Shown in pieces: positions 45,489-54,461 of a DNA stretch of 64,000 nucleotides. The notes below the pieces were generated by a model. The model was not told where the DNA came from and did not search any database. It was given only the letters and a program-made list of their open reading frames with translations. The position numbers and the translations under genes were made by a program. The stretch comes from Arthrobacter sp. Y81 (GTDB lineage: Bacteria > Actinomycetota > Actinomycetes > Actinomycetales > Micrococcaceae), in the NCBI RefSeq assembly GCF_002929335.1, contig NZ_PJIL01000002.1:383514-447513 (forward strand), given 5' to 3'. Position 1 is the first letter of the stretch. The number at the start of each line of letters is the position of its first letter.

Positions 45489-46868
45489 CTAGTCTCCTTT
45501 GGGGAATTCGGCTGGGGCGTCCGGGCCGGCATGTCCGGCGGGAGTACCCGTTGACTGTGCGGCTCCATTGCCGCGGCCCGGATTCGCACCGGGAAGGTAG
45601 ACATCCTTGAAGGTGTTGTCTTGGCTGGATCCGGAGTCCCCGGTTACATCCGGGCCCGCCGCAGCCAGCACTCCTTCATGTTCCCACGTTCTGGCAGCAA
45701 TATATCGAATCGCCGAGTTTGCTACGGCAAGAATGGGCACCGAGAAGAGTGCGCCCGGGATTCCGGCGAGGTAGGAACCGGCCGCCACGGACAGAATGAC
45801 CGCCACCGGGTGCAGGGCCACGGCCTTGCCCATAACGAGCGGCTGCAGGATGTGGCTCTCCAGCTGCTGGACCAGCAGCACGATCCCCAGCATGATCAGC
45901 GCGTTGACCCAGCCGTTCGCCACGAGGGCAAGGAGCACCGCCACGGCTCCGGTGACCAGGGCGCCCACGATGGGGATGAAGGAGCCTATGAAGACCAGGA
46001 CTCCCAGCGGAAGCGCCAGCGGCACCCCAATGATGGCTGCGCCCACGCCAATTCCCACGGCGTCCACAAAAGCCACGAACATCTGGATGCGGGCGTAGCT
46101 GACCATCGACGTCCAGCCCTTGCGGCCTGCACCGAAGGTGGCGGCGCGGGCTTTCCGTGGCAGCAGCCGGACCAGGAAACCCCAAATCCGGTCACCTTCA
46201 AGGAGGAAAAAAATCAGGATGAACAAGGCGAGGATGAGTCCTGCAGCAAAATGCCCGGCCGTGCTTCCGAATGAAAGGGCGCCGCTGAGGATGCTGCTGC
46301 TGTTGTTCTGCAGCGCAGCGGTGGCGTCCTGCAGATACTGGTCGATTTGGGCGGCCGTCAGGTGCAGCGGACCTTCCGCCAGCCAGCCCTGGATCTGCTG
46401 GATCCCGGTCAGCGCTTCGCTCCACAGTTCGCTGAAACCCCGAACGAGCTGCCGTCCCACGAGCGCCAGGGAGCCGCCCATGAGGCCGAGGAAGCCCAGC
46501 ACGGTGATGGCGACGGCGCCGCCGCTCGGGACCCGCCGGGCCCTGAGCCATCGTGTGATGGGGCTCAGCAGGCCGGCCAGCAGGGCTGCCACCATCACGG
46601 GGATGATGAGGAAGCTGATCTTGCTCAGCAGCCAGATCAGCGCGGCGCTGACCAGGAGAATGAGCCCCAGCCGCCAGGCCCACGAGGCGGCGATCCGCAC
46701 ACCGTAGGGAATGTCCTGGTCCAGTTCGCGGTCCGTCAGCACCCGCAACGGAGACGCAGGTGCGGCTGCCGCAGTCGCAGCCGCTGCGGCGTCCGGCAAC
46801 CCTGCTGTTTTAGCATCGGGTTGAGCGTCGGGGCTCTGGTTTGGTGCGGCGTCCTCTGCTGGCGTCAT
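45489..46868 (-). CDS. AI-2E family transporter
   Basis: 459 residues from the ATG at 46868 (MTPAEDAAPNQSPD) with AAGG upstream. Disordered Ala/Asp-rich N- and Gly/Pro-rich C-termini flank a membrane domain of ~8 helices: LLSKISFLIIPVMVAALLAGLLSP, AVAITVLGFLGLMGG, LILALFILIFFLLEGDR, MFVAFVDAVGIGVGAAIIGVPLALPLGVLVFIGSFIPIVGALVTG (typical P-rich loop) and LQPLVMGKAVALHPVAVI. The family includes putative autoinducer exporters and sodium/proton antiporters; the substrate here is unknown. First gene of an apparent operon with ilvA. Confidence 0.9.
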   Translation of the reverse strand: MTPAEDAAPNQSPDAQPDAKTAGLPDAAAAATAAAAPASPLRVLTDRELDQDIPYGVRIAASWAWRLGLILLVSAALIWLLSKISFLIIPVMVAALLAGLLSPITRWLRARRVPSGGAVAITVLGFLGLMGGSLALVGRQLVRGFSELWSEALTGIQQIQGWLAEGPLHLTAAQIDQYLQDATAALQNNSSSILSGALSFGSTAGHFAAGLILALFILIFFLLEGDRIWGFLVRLLPRKARAATFGAGRKGWTSMVSYARIQMFVAFVDAVGIGVGAAIIGVPLALPLGVLVFIGSFIPIVGALVTGAVAVLLALVANGWVNALIMLGIVLLVQQLESHILQPLVMGKAVALHPVAVILSVAAGSYLAGIPGALFSVPILAVANSAIRYIAARTWEHEGVLAAAGPDVTGDSGSSQDNTFKDVYLPGANPGRGNGAAQSTGTPAGHAGPDAPAEFPKGD

Positions 46869-46967
46869 AGCCTTATACTTCCCCAGCTGAGCCCCGATGG
46901 GAAACCGCCACGGCCACCAGCCGCCGGGCCCCGGCACGGGACAGACACGCTTGGTGGAAGCACCGGA

Positions 46968-47894
46968 CTACAGGGACGCGCTGATGCCCCAGGTCATGGT
47001 GAAGGACTCCCCCGCTGCCAGCCAGCGCAGGCCGTCGCCGCTGTTGAACGCATTTGCCGGGCCGGTCATAGGCTCGATAGCCACAGCCTTTGGCCTGCCG
47101 GGGAACTTATCCGTGACGAAGACGTGGACGTAGCCGCACGATTCGTCCTGCCAGAGGCTCACGCTGCGCCCGTCGGACGCCTGCAGCGTCTGGCGCGCCA
47201 CGCCGCCATCGAGCACCAGGTCCGTGTAGGCGACGTCGATGTCCAGTTCGGCAACGGTCCGGCCGCCGCGCAGGTCCAGTTCCCCGCTGACGGGCTCCGC
47301 GCTGCGGGGTATGAGGCGTTCGTCCGCAATAAGCCGGCTTCCGGCGCCCACCGTGAGGACCAAATCCTCGGCAGGCACGTCACCGAGCCTGAGGTAGGGG
47401 TGGGACCCGAGAACGAAGGGTGCGGATGACTGGGAATCGTTGAGGAGCGTCTGGCGGACCACCAGGCCCAGGTCCTCAGCCAGCTCGTACTGCACCCGGT
47501 GCCGGACCAGGAAGGGGTATCCGTGCTGGGGGAAGATCGGAGCTTCCAGCGTCACCGAAAACTCGGACTCGTCCACGAGCGCGTACGAGGCGTTGCGCAA
47601 CAGGCCGTGGCTGGCGTTGTTCCGGGACACTTCGGTGATGTCCAGCTGCTGCTTCCTGCCGTCCAGGTACCAAACCCCGTCCTCCACCCGGTTGGCCCAG
47701 GGCGCCAGCGTGATCCCGGTGGCGCCCGGCGGGATGTCTGCGTCCCCGTACGATTCCGTCAGCTGGACGCCGCCGCGCGTGTAGAGCCGCAGGCCGGCGG
47801 CCAGCTCCGTAACCACTGCCAGGGCATCACCGCGACGGAGTTCGTACTGGCCGCCGGACGCATAGCGGCGGGAATGAGGGGTGCTCGAAGTCAT
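46968..47894 (-). CDS. Aldose 1-epimerase family protein
   Basis: 308 residues from the ATG at 47894 (MTSSTPHSRRYAS). Beta-sandwich epimerase: ITLAPWANRVEDGVWYLDG, ASHGLLRNASYALVDE (substrate His), FVLGSHPYLRLGD (catalytic His region) and AVAIEPMTGPANAFNSGDGLRWLAAGE (catalytic Glu). It may interconvert alpha/beta galactose or glucose. It is divergent from galT-galK, which supports a galactose role, so the symbol galM is plausible but not certain. Confidence 0.88.
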   Translation of the reverse strand: MTSSTPHSRRYASGGQYELRRGDALAVVTELAAGLRLYTRGGVQLTESYGDADIPPGATGITLAPWANRVEDGVWYLDGRKQQLDITEVSRNNASHGLLRNASYALVDESEFSVTLEAPIFPQHGYPFLVRHRVQYELAEDLGLVVRQTLLNDSQSSAPFVLGSHPYLRLGDVPAEDLVLTVGAGSRLIADERLIPRSAEPVSGELDLRGGRTVAELDIDVAYTDLVLDGGVARQTLQASDGRSVSLWQDESCGYVHVFVTDKFPGRPKAVAIEPMTGPANAFNSGDGLRWLAAGESFTMTWGISASL

Positions 47895-48074
47895 GGGCAC
47901 AACCGTACCTGCTCACGCCTGTAGCCTCACCCTGCCGGAACCACGCAACGCAGGCATGTTAACTTTTGTTCGAAACTATTTCTTTTTGATCGTTTTATGG
48001 GAGAATTGGAAATGCCAGCCGTTCCGCCCCGAGGGCGGGGCTCCGGTGGCAGCCGCTCGCAAAGGACAAGACGC
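47895..48074. promoter_or_regulatory. AT-rich divergent control region of the galactose genes
   Basis: Between the epimerase and galT. The stretch 47958-48000 is strikingly AT-rich for this genome (GTTAACTTTTGTTCGAAAC, then CTATTTCTTTTTGATCG and TTTTATGGG). Such a region would hold the galT promoter and a sugar-repressor site, but no clear inverted repeat beyond GTTCGAAAC is seen. galT start has AAAGGA 8 nt upstream. Confidence 0.4.
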
Positions 48075-49220
48075 ATGACACACATCACCAGCACCAACCT
48101 CGCCGATGGCCGGGAGCTGCTCTATTTCGATGACGCCACGCCCGGAAAGAGTGCGCGCAGGCCGGAGGAGACCCCCGACCGCCGCGAGCTGCCGGCCAGG
48201 AGCGAGCCGGGCGAAGTCAGGTTTGATGCACTGACCGGCGAGTGGGTGGCCGTGGCCGCGCACCGCCAGAGCCGCACGCACCTGCCCCCGGCGGACCAGT
48301 GCCCCATCTGCCCGACGACTCCGGCCAACCCCTCGGAGATTCCGGCGCCGGACTACGACGTCGTCGTCTTCGAGAACCGTTTCCCCTCGCTGGGGCCGGC
48401 GCTGGGACCGGTTCCGGGCAACGCCGGCTGGGGAACCACCGGCACGGCCTTCGGCCGCTGCGAAGTGGTGTCCTTCACCCCAAACCACACCGGGTCCTTC
48501 AGCGGGCTGAGTGAAACGCGGGCACGCACCGTTGTGGAGGCCTGGGCGCACCGCACCGGGGCACTCAACGCGCTGCCGGGCATCCAGCAGGTATTCCCGT
48601 TCGAGAACCGCGGCGCAGACATCGGCGTGACCCTTCACCACCCGCACGGCCAGATCTACGCCTACCCCTACGTCACTCCGCGCGCAGCAGTGATGGGCGC
48701 AGCCGCCCGGAAATTCTATGACGACGCCGACGGCAGGCGGACGCTGACCGGCTCGCTCCTGCGGTCGGAACGCGAGGACGGAAGCCGCATGGTCCTGGAA
48801 GGCGAGAATTTCAGTGCCTACGTCCCGTTCGCGGCCCGCTGGCCGCTGGAAGTGCACCTGGTTCCGCATCGCCAGGTGCCGGACCTGGCGGCGCTCAGCG
48901 GAGAGGAAAAAGACGAACTGGCGCACGTGTACCTCGATCTGCTCAAACGGCTCGATGCCCTCTACCCCACGCCCACTCCTTACATCTCCGCCTGGCACCA
49001 GGCCCCGCTCGATGAGCTCTTGCGCCCGGCAGGCTACCTTCACCTGCAGCTGACCTCCCCCCGCAGGGCGGAGGATAAGCTCAAATACCTGGCCGGCTCC
49101 GAAGCGGCCATGGGTGCTTTCATTAACGACACCACCCCCGAACTGGTGGCCGAGCGGCTGCGCACCGTCACGGTTCCCGCATCAGCACTCAACCCACTCC
49201 CGGAAGGCGCACACGCATGA
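48075..49220 (+). CDS. galT: Galactose-1-phosphate uridylyltransferase
   Basis: 381 residues from the ATG at 48075 (MTHITSTNLADGRELLYFDD); the frame is open upstream to 47997 but AAAGGA supports this ATG. Leloir pathway enzyme exchanging UMP between UDP-glucose and galactose-1-phosphate. Zinc-type C76/C79 (QCPICP), VVVFENRFPSLGP and the HPH motif GVTLHHPHGQIYAYP with the nucleophile H191. C-terminal WHQAPLDELLRPAGYLHLQLTSPRR is normal. It overlaps galK by four bases. Confidence 0.95.
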   Translation: MTHITSTNLADGRELLYFDDATPGKSARRPEETPDRRELPARSEPGEVRFDALTGEWVAVAAHRQSRTHLPPADQCPICPTTPANPSEIPAPDYDVVVFENRFPSLGPALGPVPGNAGWGTTGTAFGRCEVVSFTPNHTGSFSGLSETRARTVVEAWAHRTGALNALPGIQQVFPFENRGADIGVTLHHPHGQIYAYPYVTPRAAVMGAAARKFYDDADGRRTLTGSLLRSEREDGSRMVLEGENFSAYVPFAARWPLEVHLVPHRQVPDLAALSGEEKDELAHVYLDLLKRLDALYPTPTPYISAWHQAPLDELLRPAGYLHLQLTSPRRAEDKLKYLAGSEAAMGAFINDTTPELVAERLRTVTVPASALNPLPEGAHA

Positions 49221-50392
49221 CCGCCCCACTCAGCAACGGCGACCTGGGCAGCAGTGACCTCGAGGCACGGTTCCAGGACGCCTTCGGTTCCGCCCCGGAC
49301 GGTATCTGGCAGGCGCCGGGCCGCGTGAACCTGATCGGCGAGCACACCGACTACAACGACGGCTTCGTCCTCCCGTTCGCCATCGACAGGACGGCCCGGG
49401 TGGCGGTCCGCGTCCGCCCCGATTCAACCCTCCGCCTGCTGTCCACATACGGCGACCAGGGCATGACGACGGCGGACACCGCGTCGCTCGACGGTTCACG
49501 GGCCAAGGGCTGGACCAAGTACCCCCTCGGCGTCATCTGGGCGCTGCAGGAGCGCGGCATTAAGGTGCCCGGCCTTGACCTGCTGCTGGATTCCAACGTT
49601 CCCCTCGGCGCCGGGCTCTCCTCGTCCCACGCCATAGAGTGCGCCGTGATCTCCGCCCTCAATGACGTGACGGGCGCCGGACTCAAGGACGAGGAAATGG
49701 TCCTGGCCACCCAGCGCGCCGAGAACGACTTCGTCGGAGCCCCCACCGGCATCATGGACCAGTCCGCCTCGCTGCGCGGCGCCAAGGACCACGCCGTCTT
49801 CCTCGACTGCAGGGACCAAAGTGTCCGGCTCGTCCCGTTCGAGACCGAACCGGCCGGACTGGTCCTGCTGGTGATCGACACAAAGGTCTCCCATTCACAC
49901 TCCGACGGCGGCTATGCCTCCCGCCGCGCTTCATGCGAACTCGGGGCCGAAGTGCTGGGCGTCAAGGCGCTCCGCGACGTGGGCGTTGAGGACCTCGACG
50001 AAGCCGCCGGCCTCCTGGACGAAGTCACGTTCCGCAGGGTCCGCCACGTCGTCACCGAGAACGACCGTGTCCTGCAGACAGTGGAACTGCTCGGCAGTGC
50101 CGGACCGGGTTCCATCGGGCCCCTGCTCGATGCCAGCCACCGTTCCATGCGGGACGACTTCGAGATTTCGTGCCCCGAACTGGACCTGGCGGTGGACACC
50201 TCCCGCACCGGCGGAGCCATCGGTGCGCGCATGACAGGCGGCGGATTCGGCGGTGCGGCGATCGCCCTCACACCGCTGTCGGCGGAGCAAAAGGTGCGCA
50301 CCGCCGTCGAACAGGCCTTCTCCCGAGCGGGGTACCGGAAGCCGGATATCTTCACCGTTACTCCGGCGGCCGGGGCGATGCGGCTCGTGTAG
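49217..50392 (+). CDS. galK: Galactokinase
   Basis: 391 residues. Phosphorylates galactose; GHMP kinase. Signature GRVNLIGEHTDYNDGFVLPF near the N-terminus, ATP-binding VPLGAGLSSSHAIECAV and the C-terminal GRMTGGGFGGAAIAL (as ARMTGGGFGG). Starts in a 4-bp overlap with galT (ATGA). Thiolase gene follows 20 bp later. No galE in the window. Confidence 0.96.
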   Translation: MTAPLSNGDLGSSDLEARFQDAFGSAPDGIWQAPGRVNLIGEHTDYNDGFVLPFAIDRTARVAVRVRPDSTLRLLSTYGDQGMTTADTASLDGSRAKGWTKYPLGVIWALQERGIKVPGLDLLLDSNVPLGAGLSSSHAIECAVISALNDVTGAGLKDEEMVLATQRAENDFVGAPTGIMDQSASLRGAKDHAVFLDCRDQSVRLVPFETEPAGLVLLVIDTKVSHSHSDGGYASRRASCELGAEVLGVKALRDVGVEDLDEAAGLLDEVTFRRVRHVVTENDRVLQTVELLGSAGPGSIGPLLDASHRSMRDDFEISCPELDLAVDTSRTGGAIGARMTGGGFGGAAIALTPLSAEQKVRTAVEQAFSRAGYRKPDIFTVTPAAGAMRLV

Positions 50393-50412
50393 CTCGGGCG
50401 TAGGCTGGGCGC

Positions 50413-51651
50413 ATGTCAGAAGCTGTCATTGTTTCCGCCGCCAGAAGCCCGATCGGACGCGCTTTCAAGGGGTCCCTGAAGGACGAGCGGCCGGATGACC
50501 TGGCCGCGGCGATGGTCACGGCCGCGCTGGACAAAGTCCCGTCCTTCGATCCCCACGGCGCGGACGGCAGGGGCCTGGACGACCTGTACCTGGGCTGCGC
50601 CGAACCGAGCGGTGAAGCGGGCTCCAACATGGCCAGGGTGGTCACCGTCCTCGCCGGCCTGGACGGCGTTCCGGCCGCCACCATCAACCGGTTCTGCGCC
50701 TCCAGCCTGCAGACCATCCGCATGGCCTTCCACGCCATCAAGGCGGGCGAAGGTGACGCGTTCGTGGCTGCCGGCGTCGAGGCCGTGTCCCGCTACCCCA
50801 ACTGGGCCGGCGCGGGCGAAACCGACGCCGGCACGCACAACCCGCTCTTCGACACAGCCCGGCGGCGTACCGAGGCGCGGGCTGCATCCAACACGCCGTG
50901 GACCGATCCGCGGCTGGGCGGGCGGATGCCGGATATCTACATCGCAATGGGACAGACCGCGGAAAACGTGGCCACCACCTACGGGATCAGCCGGGCCGAG
51001 CAGGATGCCTGGGCGGTCCTGAGTCAGAACCGCGCGGAGGCGGCCATAGCCTCGGGATTCTTTGCCCGCGAGATCACCCCGTACACCCGCCGCGACGGCA
51101 CGGTCGTGGCGCTGGACGACTCCCCGCGCGCCGGAGTCACCTTCGAGGCAGTTGCCGCGCTCCAGCCCGTGTTCCGCAGCGAGGGGACGGTGACCGCCGG
51201 CAACGCGTGTCCGCTGAATGACGGGGCGGCCGCCGTGGTGGTGATGAGCGCTAGCCGGGCCCGTGAACTGGGGCTGGAGCCGCTGGCACGCATTGTGTCC
51301 ACGGGCGTCAGCGCCCTTTCCCCCGAACTTATGGGCATGGGCCCCGTGGAAGCCACCCGCGTGGCACTCGAGCGGGCGCGGCTGGCAATCGGGGACATCG
51401 ACCTCGTGGAACTCAACGAGGCGTTCGCCGTGCAGGTGGTGGCCAGCGCCCGCGAACTCGGCATCGACCATGCACGGCTCAACGTCCACGGCGGGGCCAT
51501 AGCCCTCGGGCATCCGTTCGGCATGACCGGAGCCCGCATGACCGCCACACTGCTGAACGGACTCCGGGAGCGCGATGCCACGCTCGGGCTCGCCACGCTT
51601 TGCGTTGGCGGCGGCCAGGGAATGGCAGTGGTGTTCGAGCGGCTTAGCTAA
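50413..51651 (+). CDS. Acetyl-CoA C-acyltransferase (thiolase)
   Basis: 412 residues. Catalytic residues visible: nucleophilic C95 in INRFCASSLQ, His in ALGHPFGMTGAR and the second Cys in TLCVGGGQGMA. The NEAFAVQVV motif fits. This is a FadA/degradative-type thiolase, though acetoacetyl-CoA synthesis is possible. It is 20 bp downstream of galK, and so may be cotranscribed. A terminator hairpin follows. Confidence 0.93.
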   Translation: MSEAVIVSAARSPIGRAFKGSLKDERPDDLAAAMVTAALDKVPSFDPHGADGRGLDDLYLGCAEPSGEAGSNMARVVTVLAGLDGVPAATINRFCASSLQTIRMAFHAIKAGEGDAFVAAGVEAVSRYPNWAGAGETDAGTHNPLFDTARRRTEARAASNTPWTDPRLGGRMPDIYIAMGQTAENVATTYGISRAEQDAWAVLSQNRAEAAIASGFFAREITPYTRRDGTVVALDDSPRAGVTFEAVAALQPVFRSEGTVTAGNACPLNDGAAAVVVMSASRARELGLEPLARIVSTGVSALSPELMGMGPVEATRVALERARLAIGDIDLVELNEAFAVQVVASARELGIDHARLNVHGGAIALGHPFGMTGARMTATLLNGLRERDATLGLATLCVGGGQGMAVVFERLS

Positions 51652-51678
51652 GCCGACCGGAAACTCGCCACCAAGGGA

Positions 51679-51706
51679 AAAGGCCCCGCCGTTTGGCGGA
51701 GCCTTT
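51679..51706. terminator. Terminator after the thiolase gene
   Basis: 12-bp stem with one mismatch (AAAGGCCCCGCC at 51679-51690 with 51695-51706), GTTT loop, CCTTTCC edge, between the thiolase and the convergent YccA-family gene. Confidence 0.65.
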
Positions 51707-51742
51707 CCAGCTAAAGCACGACGGCGTTCGCCGGCTTGGGTC

Positions 51743-52651
51743 CTACTCGTCGCCGCGGAGGATCGCCAGCAGGCGGATGATCTCCACGTACAGCCAGACC
51801 AGGGTCACCGTGAGGCCGAAAGCAGCGGTCCAGGAAAACCGCTCCGGGGCTCCGTTGCGGACACCTTCGTCGATGCTGGTGAAGTCCATGACCAGGGAGA
51901 ACGCGGCCAGGCCGATCGCCAGGATGCCGATGGCAACGCCAATAATTCCACTGCGCAGGCCGAAGGGTTCACTCGTCAGGCCCGTCATCATCATGACGAG
52001 GTTCACCACGGAGAACAGGGCATAGCCGACCATGGCGATCAGGAAGAACTTCATGGCCTTGGGCGTGGCGCGAACCTTGCCGCTCTTGAACAGGAGCAGC
52101 GTCACGGCGAAGACGGACAGCGTGCCGATGACAGCCTGCAGGCCGACTCCCGGGTACATCGTGTCCAGGACGCGGGTGAGACCGCCGAGGAAGAGTCCTT
52201 CCAGCCCCGCGTACGCCAGGATCAGCGCCGGCGACGGCTGCTTCTTGAAGGTGTTGACGAGTGCCAGGACGAAGCCGCCCAGTGCGCCGACGATCATCAG
52301 CAGCGAGGCCAGCGGCATGCTCACGAACAGCGTCACAGCCGCACCGGCGATCAGCACGCCGAGGCAGGCGGCCGTCTTGATGATGACGTCGTCAAAAGTC
52401 ATCCGCCCGGTTTCGGCCGGGCCGGCTGCCGGCTGGTTGTACATCTGCTGCAGCTGATCATGGGTCATGTTCTGCTGCTGGGCCATCCAGCCGCCCTGCG
52501 CGTCCATGACCTGGCCGGGGGCGCGGCCAGGGGCTTGGCCGTACTGCTGACCGTAGGCGTTCTGGCCGTACTGCGCCTGCGGAACAGGCGGTGCCTGGGT
52601 GGCTCCACGGAAATTCTTTCCGTTGAAGATCGGGTTTCCGCCAAGTGCCAT
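51743..52651 (-). CDS. Bax inhibitor-1/YccA family membrane protein
   Basis: 302 residues, ATG at 52651 with GGAGG upstream. The first ~85 residues are hydrophilic, rich in Gln, Gly, Pro and Ala (QAQYGQNAYGQQYGQAPG). Seven helices follow, including AACLGVLIAGAAVTLFVS, ILAYAGLEGLFLGGLTRVLDTMYPG, FFLIAMVGYALFSVVNLVMMMTG and the C-terminal TLVWLYVEIIRLLAIL. Family proteins are linked to calcium flux or membrane stress. Standard for this actinobacterial subgroup. Confidence 0.92.
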   Translation of the reverse strand: MALGGNPIFNGKNFRGATQAPPVPQAQYGQNAYGQQYGQAPGRAPGQVMDAQGGWMAQQQNMTHDQLQQMYNQPAAGPAETGRMTFDDVIIKTAACLGVLIAGAAVTLFVSMPLASLLMIVGALGGFVLALVNTFKKQPSPALILAYAGLEGLFLGGLTRVLDTMYPGVGLQAVIGTLSVFAVTLLLFKSGKVRATPKAMKFFLIAMVGYALFSVVNLVMMMTGLTSEPFGLRSGIIGVAIGILAIGLAAFSLVMDFTSIDEGVRNGAPERFSWTAAFGLTVTLVWLYVEIIRLLAILRGDE

Positions 52652-53111
52652 TGCGGGTGTCCTCCAAATAAAGGGGGTAGGTGGTGATCCTTATAGTTCA
52701 AGGTACCAATTTCCACGTGCGGGCGGCAGGGATAGTTCCCCCGCGGGGCCACCCGAAACCCAACCGTGACGTGGACCACCGCCACCCGGTGACGTTTCCT
52801 GTGCCCGGCGTCACCCTCGACAGCCATGACGACTGTTTAGGAACACGCAGACTCAACAAAAGTTTTCTTTAGCTGAACTGAATTAATTCTCAGGCTGAGC
52901 TTCACGGTTGTTATCCGATCGCTATCTTAGGCGTGCCTACACGGGGCTTCTTTGGTGTCTGCTAGCTGTAACATAAGCCCAAGCAGGGTGACCAACATCA
53001 CAAGATATTCGGTTTGTCTACCGCATATTTGGCGCCACGATCGGTCTCCTGCTCCGTTCGCAGTGGTTGTAAAGGCGCAACCCAGACCACCCCCATGTGG
53101 AGGTTTTCATT
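52652..53111. other. Intergenic region upstream of YccA and branched-chain amino acid transport genes (460 bp)
   Basis: No credible gene. The minus end has the yccA ribosome-binding site. The middle is AT-rich (52840-52890: AACAAAAGTTTTCTTTAGC...TGAATTAATTCTC). TATCTT at ~52922 with TTCACG upstream is a possible promoter for the transporter, at least 170 bp before its start, so a long leader is possible. GGAGG at 53099-53103 serves the TTG start at 53112. Nothing else was recognised. Confidence 0.45.
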
Positions 53112-54452
53112 TTGAGAAGTACACCGAGAGGCCTGTCGCACAGACGGCGCGGCGGATTGCTGAAGGCTGTGGGGGCTATTTTTGCCGCCGTGGTCGCAAT
53201 TCTGCTCGTCGTTGCCCCGGCATCGCAGGCCACCACCCCCTCGCCGACACCATCCCCGTCGAACCAGCAGTTCCAGAACAGCATCAGCGGCTTCCTGCGG
53301 GACGATGCCCGCGCACCTATCGCTGACGTTACGATCACCGCCAAAAGCGGCGATTTCACCGGCACCGCAAAATCAGGCGCCAACGGTGCCTGGACCATCG
53401 GAGTCCCAGTCCAGGGCACCTATGAAGTGGAGCTGGACGAATCCACCCTCCCCGAAGGCATCAAGCTCGCCGACGGCCAGGAAAATCCACGTTCCGTCAC
53501 CTTCAGCCAGACTTCCAATCTCTCCGTGATCTTCGCCTTCGGCAAAGGCATCGTGGTCCAGCAACAGGACTTCGGCCAGAACCTGCTCAACAGGCTCGTG
53601 GCCGGTCTCAGCTTCGGCCTTTTGCTGGCGCTGGCCTCCGTCGGACTCTCACTGATTTTCGGAACCACGGGGCTCACCAACTTTGCCCACGGCGAAATGG
53701 TCACCTTCGGCGCAGTCCTGGTCTTCGCCTTCAATGCCATGAGCCTCCCGTTCTGGCTGGCGATCATCCTGGCCCTGCTGGGCGGCGGTCTCTTCGGCTA
53801 CGTCCAGGACGCCGGCCTGTGGAAGCCGCTGCGCCGCCGCGGGACCGGCCTGGTGCCGATGATGATCGTCAGCATCGGCCTCGCCCTGGCAGTCCGCTAC
53901 GTCATTCAGTTCTACTTCGGCGGATCCACCCAGCAGCTGCCGTACGCACAGAGCACCGAGATCCAGATCGGGCCCGTGTCCATCTCGCCCAACAACCTGT
54001 GGTCGCTCATCATCAGTGCCGTCGTCATCGCCCTGATCGGCATCATCCTGCTGAAGACCCGGCTGGGCAAGGCGACCCGCGCGGTCGCCGACAACCCCGC
54101 CCTCGCGGCAGCATCCGGCATCGACGTCGACAACGTGATCCGGATTGTCTGGGTCGCCGGCGGCATGCTGGCATCCCTCGGCGGCATCCTCTGGGCCTAC
54201 TACCGGCCGGGCGTTACGTTCGACATGGGTTCACAGATCCTGCTGCTTATCTTCGCGGGTGTGACCCTTGGCGGCCTGGGCACCGTCTTCGGTGCACTGA
54301 TCGGATCCATTATCGTCGGCATCTTCGTGGAGCTGACCACCGTGTTCGGCCTTGCTGCCGACCTCAAATACGTGGGAGCACTGTTCATCATGATTGTTGT
54401 CCTCTTGTTCCGGCCGCAGGGCATCCTGGGCCGTCGCGAGCGCGTGGGTTAG
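53112..54452 (+). CDS. LivH-type ABC permease with exported N-terminal domain
   Basis: 446 residues from a TTG at 53112, with GGAGG 8 nt upstream (an in-frame GTG at 53097 is an alternative but has no ribosome-binding site). The N-terminus is a signal/anchor helix (LLKAVGAIFAAVVAILLVVAPASQA), then a Thr/Ser/Pro linker, then ~85 residues of beta-sandwich type (ISGFLRDDARAPIADVTITAK, GANGAWTIGVPVQGTYEVELDE) like carboxypeptidase-regulatory domains. From ~150 it is a LivH permease: LASVGLSLIFGTTGLTNFAHGEMVTFGA, and LRPQG-like FRPQGILGRRERVG. Most LivH proteins lack the N-terminal domain. First gene of the transporter operon. Confidence 0.9.
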   Translation: MRSTPRGLSHRRRGGLLKAVGAIFAAVVAILLVVAPASQATTPSPTPSPSNQQFQNSISGFLRDDARAPIADVTITAKSGDFTGTAKSGANGAWTIGVPVQGTYEVELDESTLPEGIKLADGQENPRSVTFSQTSNLSVIFAFGKGIVVQQQDFGQNLLNRLVAGLSFGLLLALASVGLSLIFGTTGLTNFAHGEMVTFGAVLVFAFNAMSLPFWLAIILALLGGGLFGYVQDAGLWKPLRRRGTGLVPMMIVSIGLALAVRYVIQFYFGGSTQQLPYAQSTEIQIGPVSISPNNLWSLIISAVVIALIGIILLKTRLGKATRAVADNPALAAASGIDVDNVIRIVWVAGGMLASLGGILWAYYRPGVTFDMGSQILLLIFAGVTLGGLGTVFGALIGSIIVGIFVELTTVFGLAADLKYVGALFIMIVVLLFRPQGILGRRERVG

Positions 54453-54461
54453 GAGACAGCC

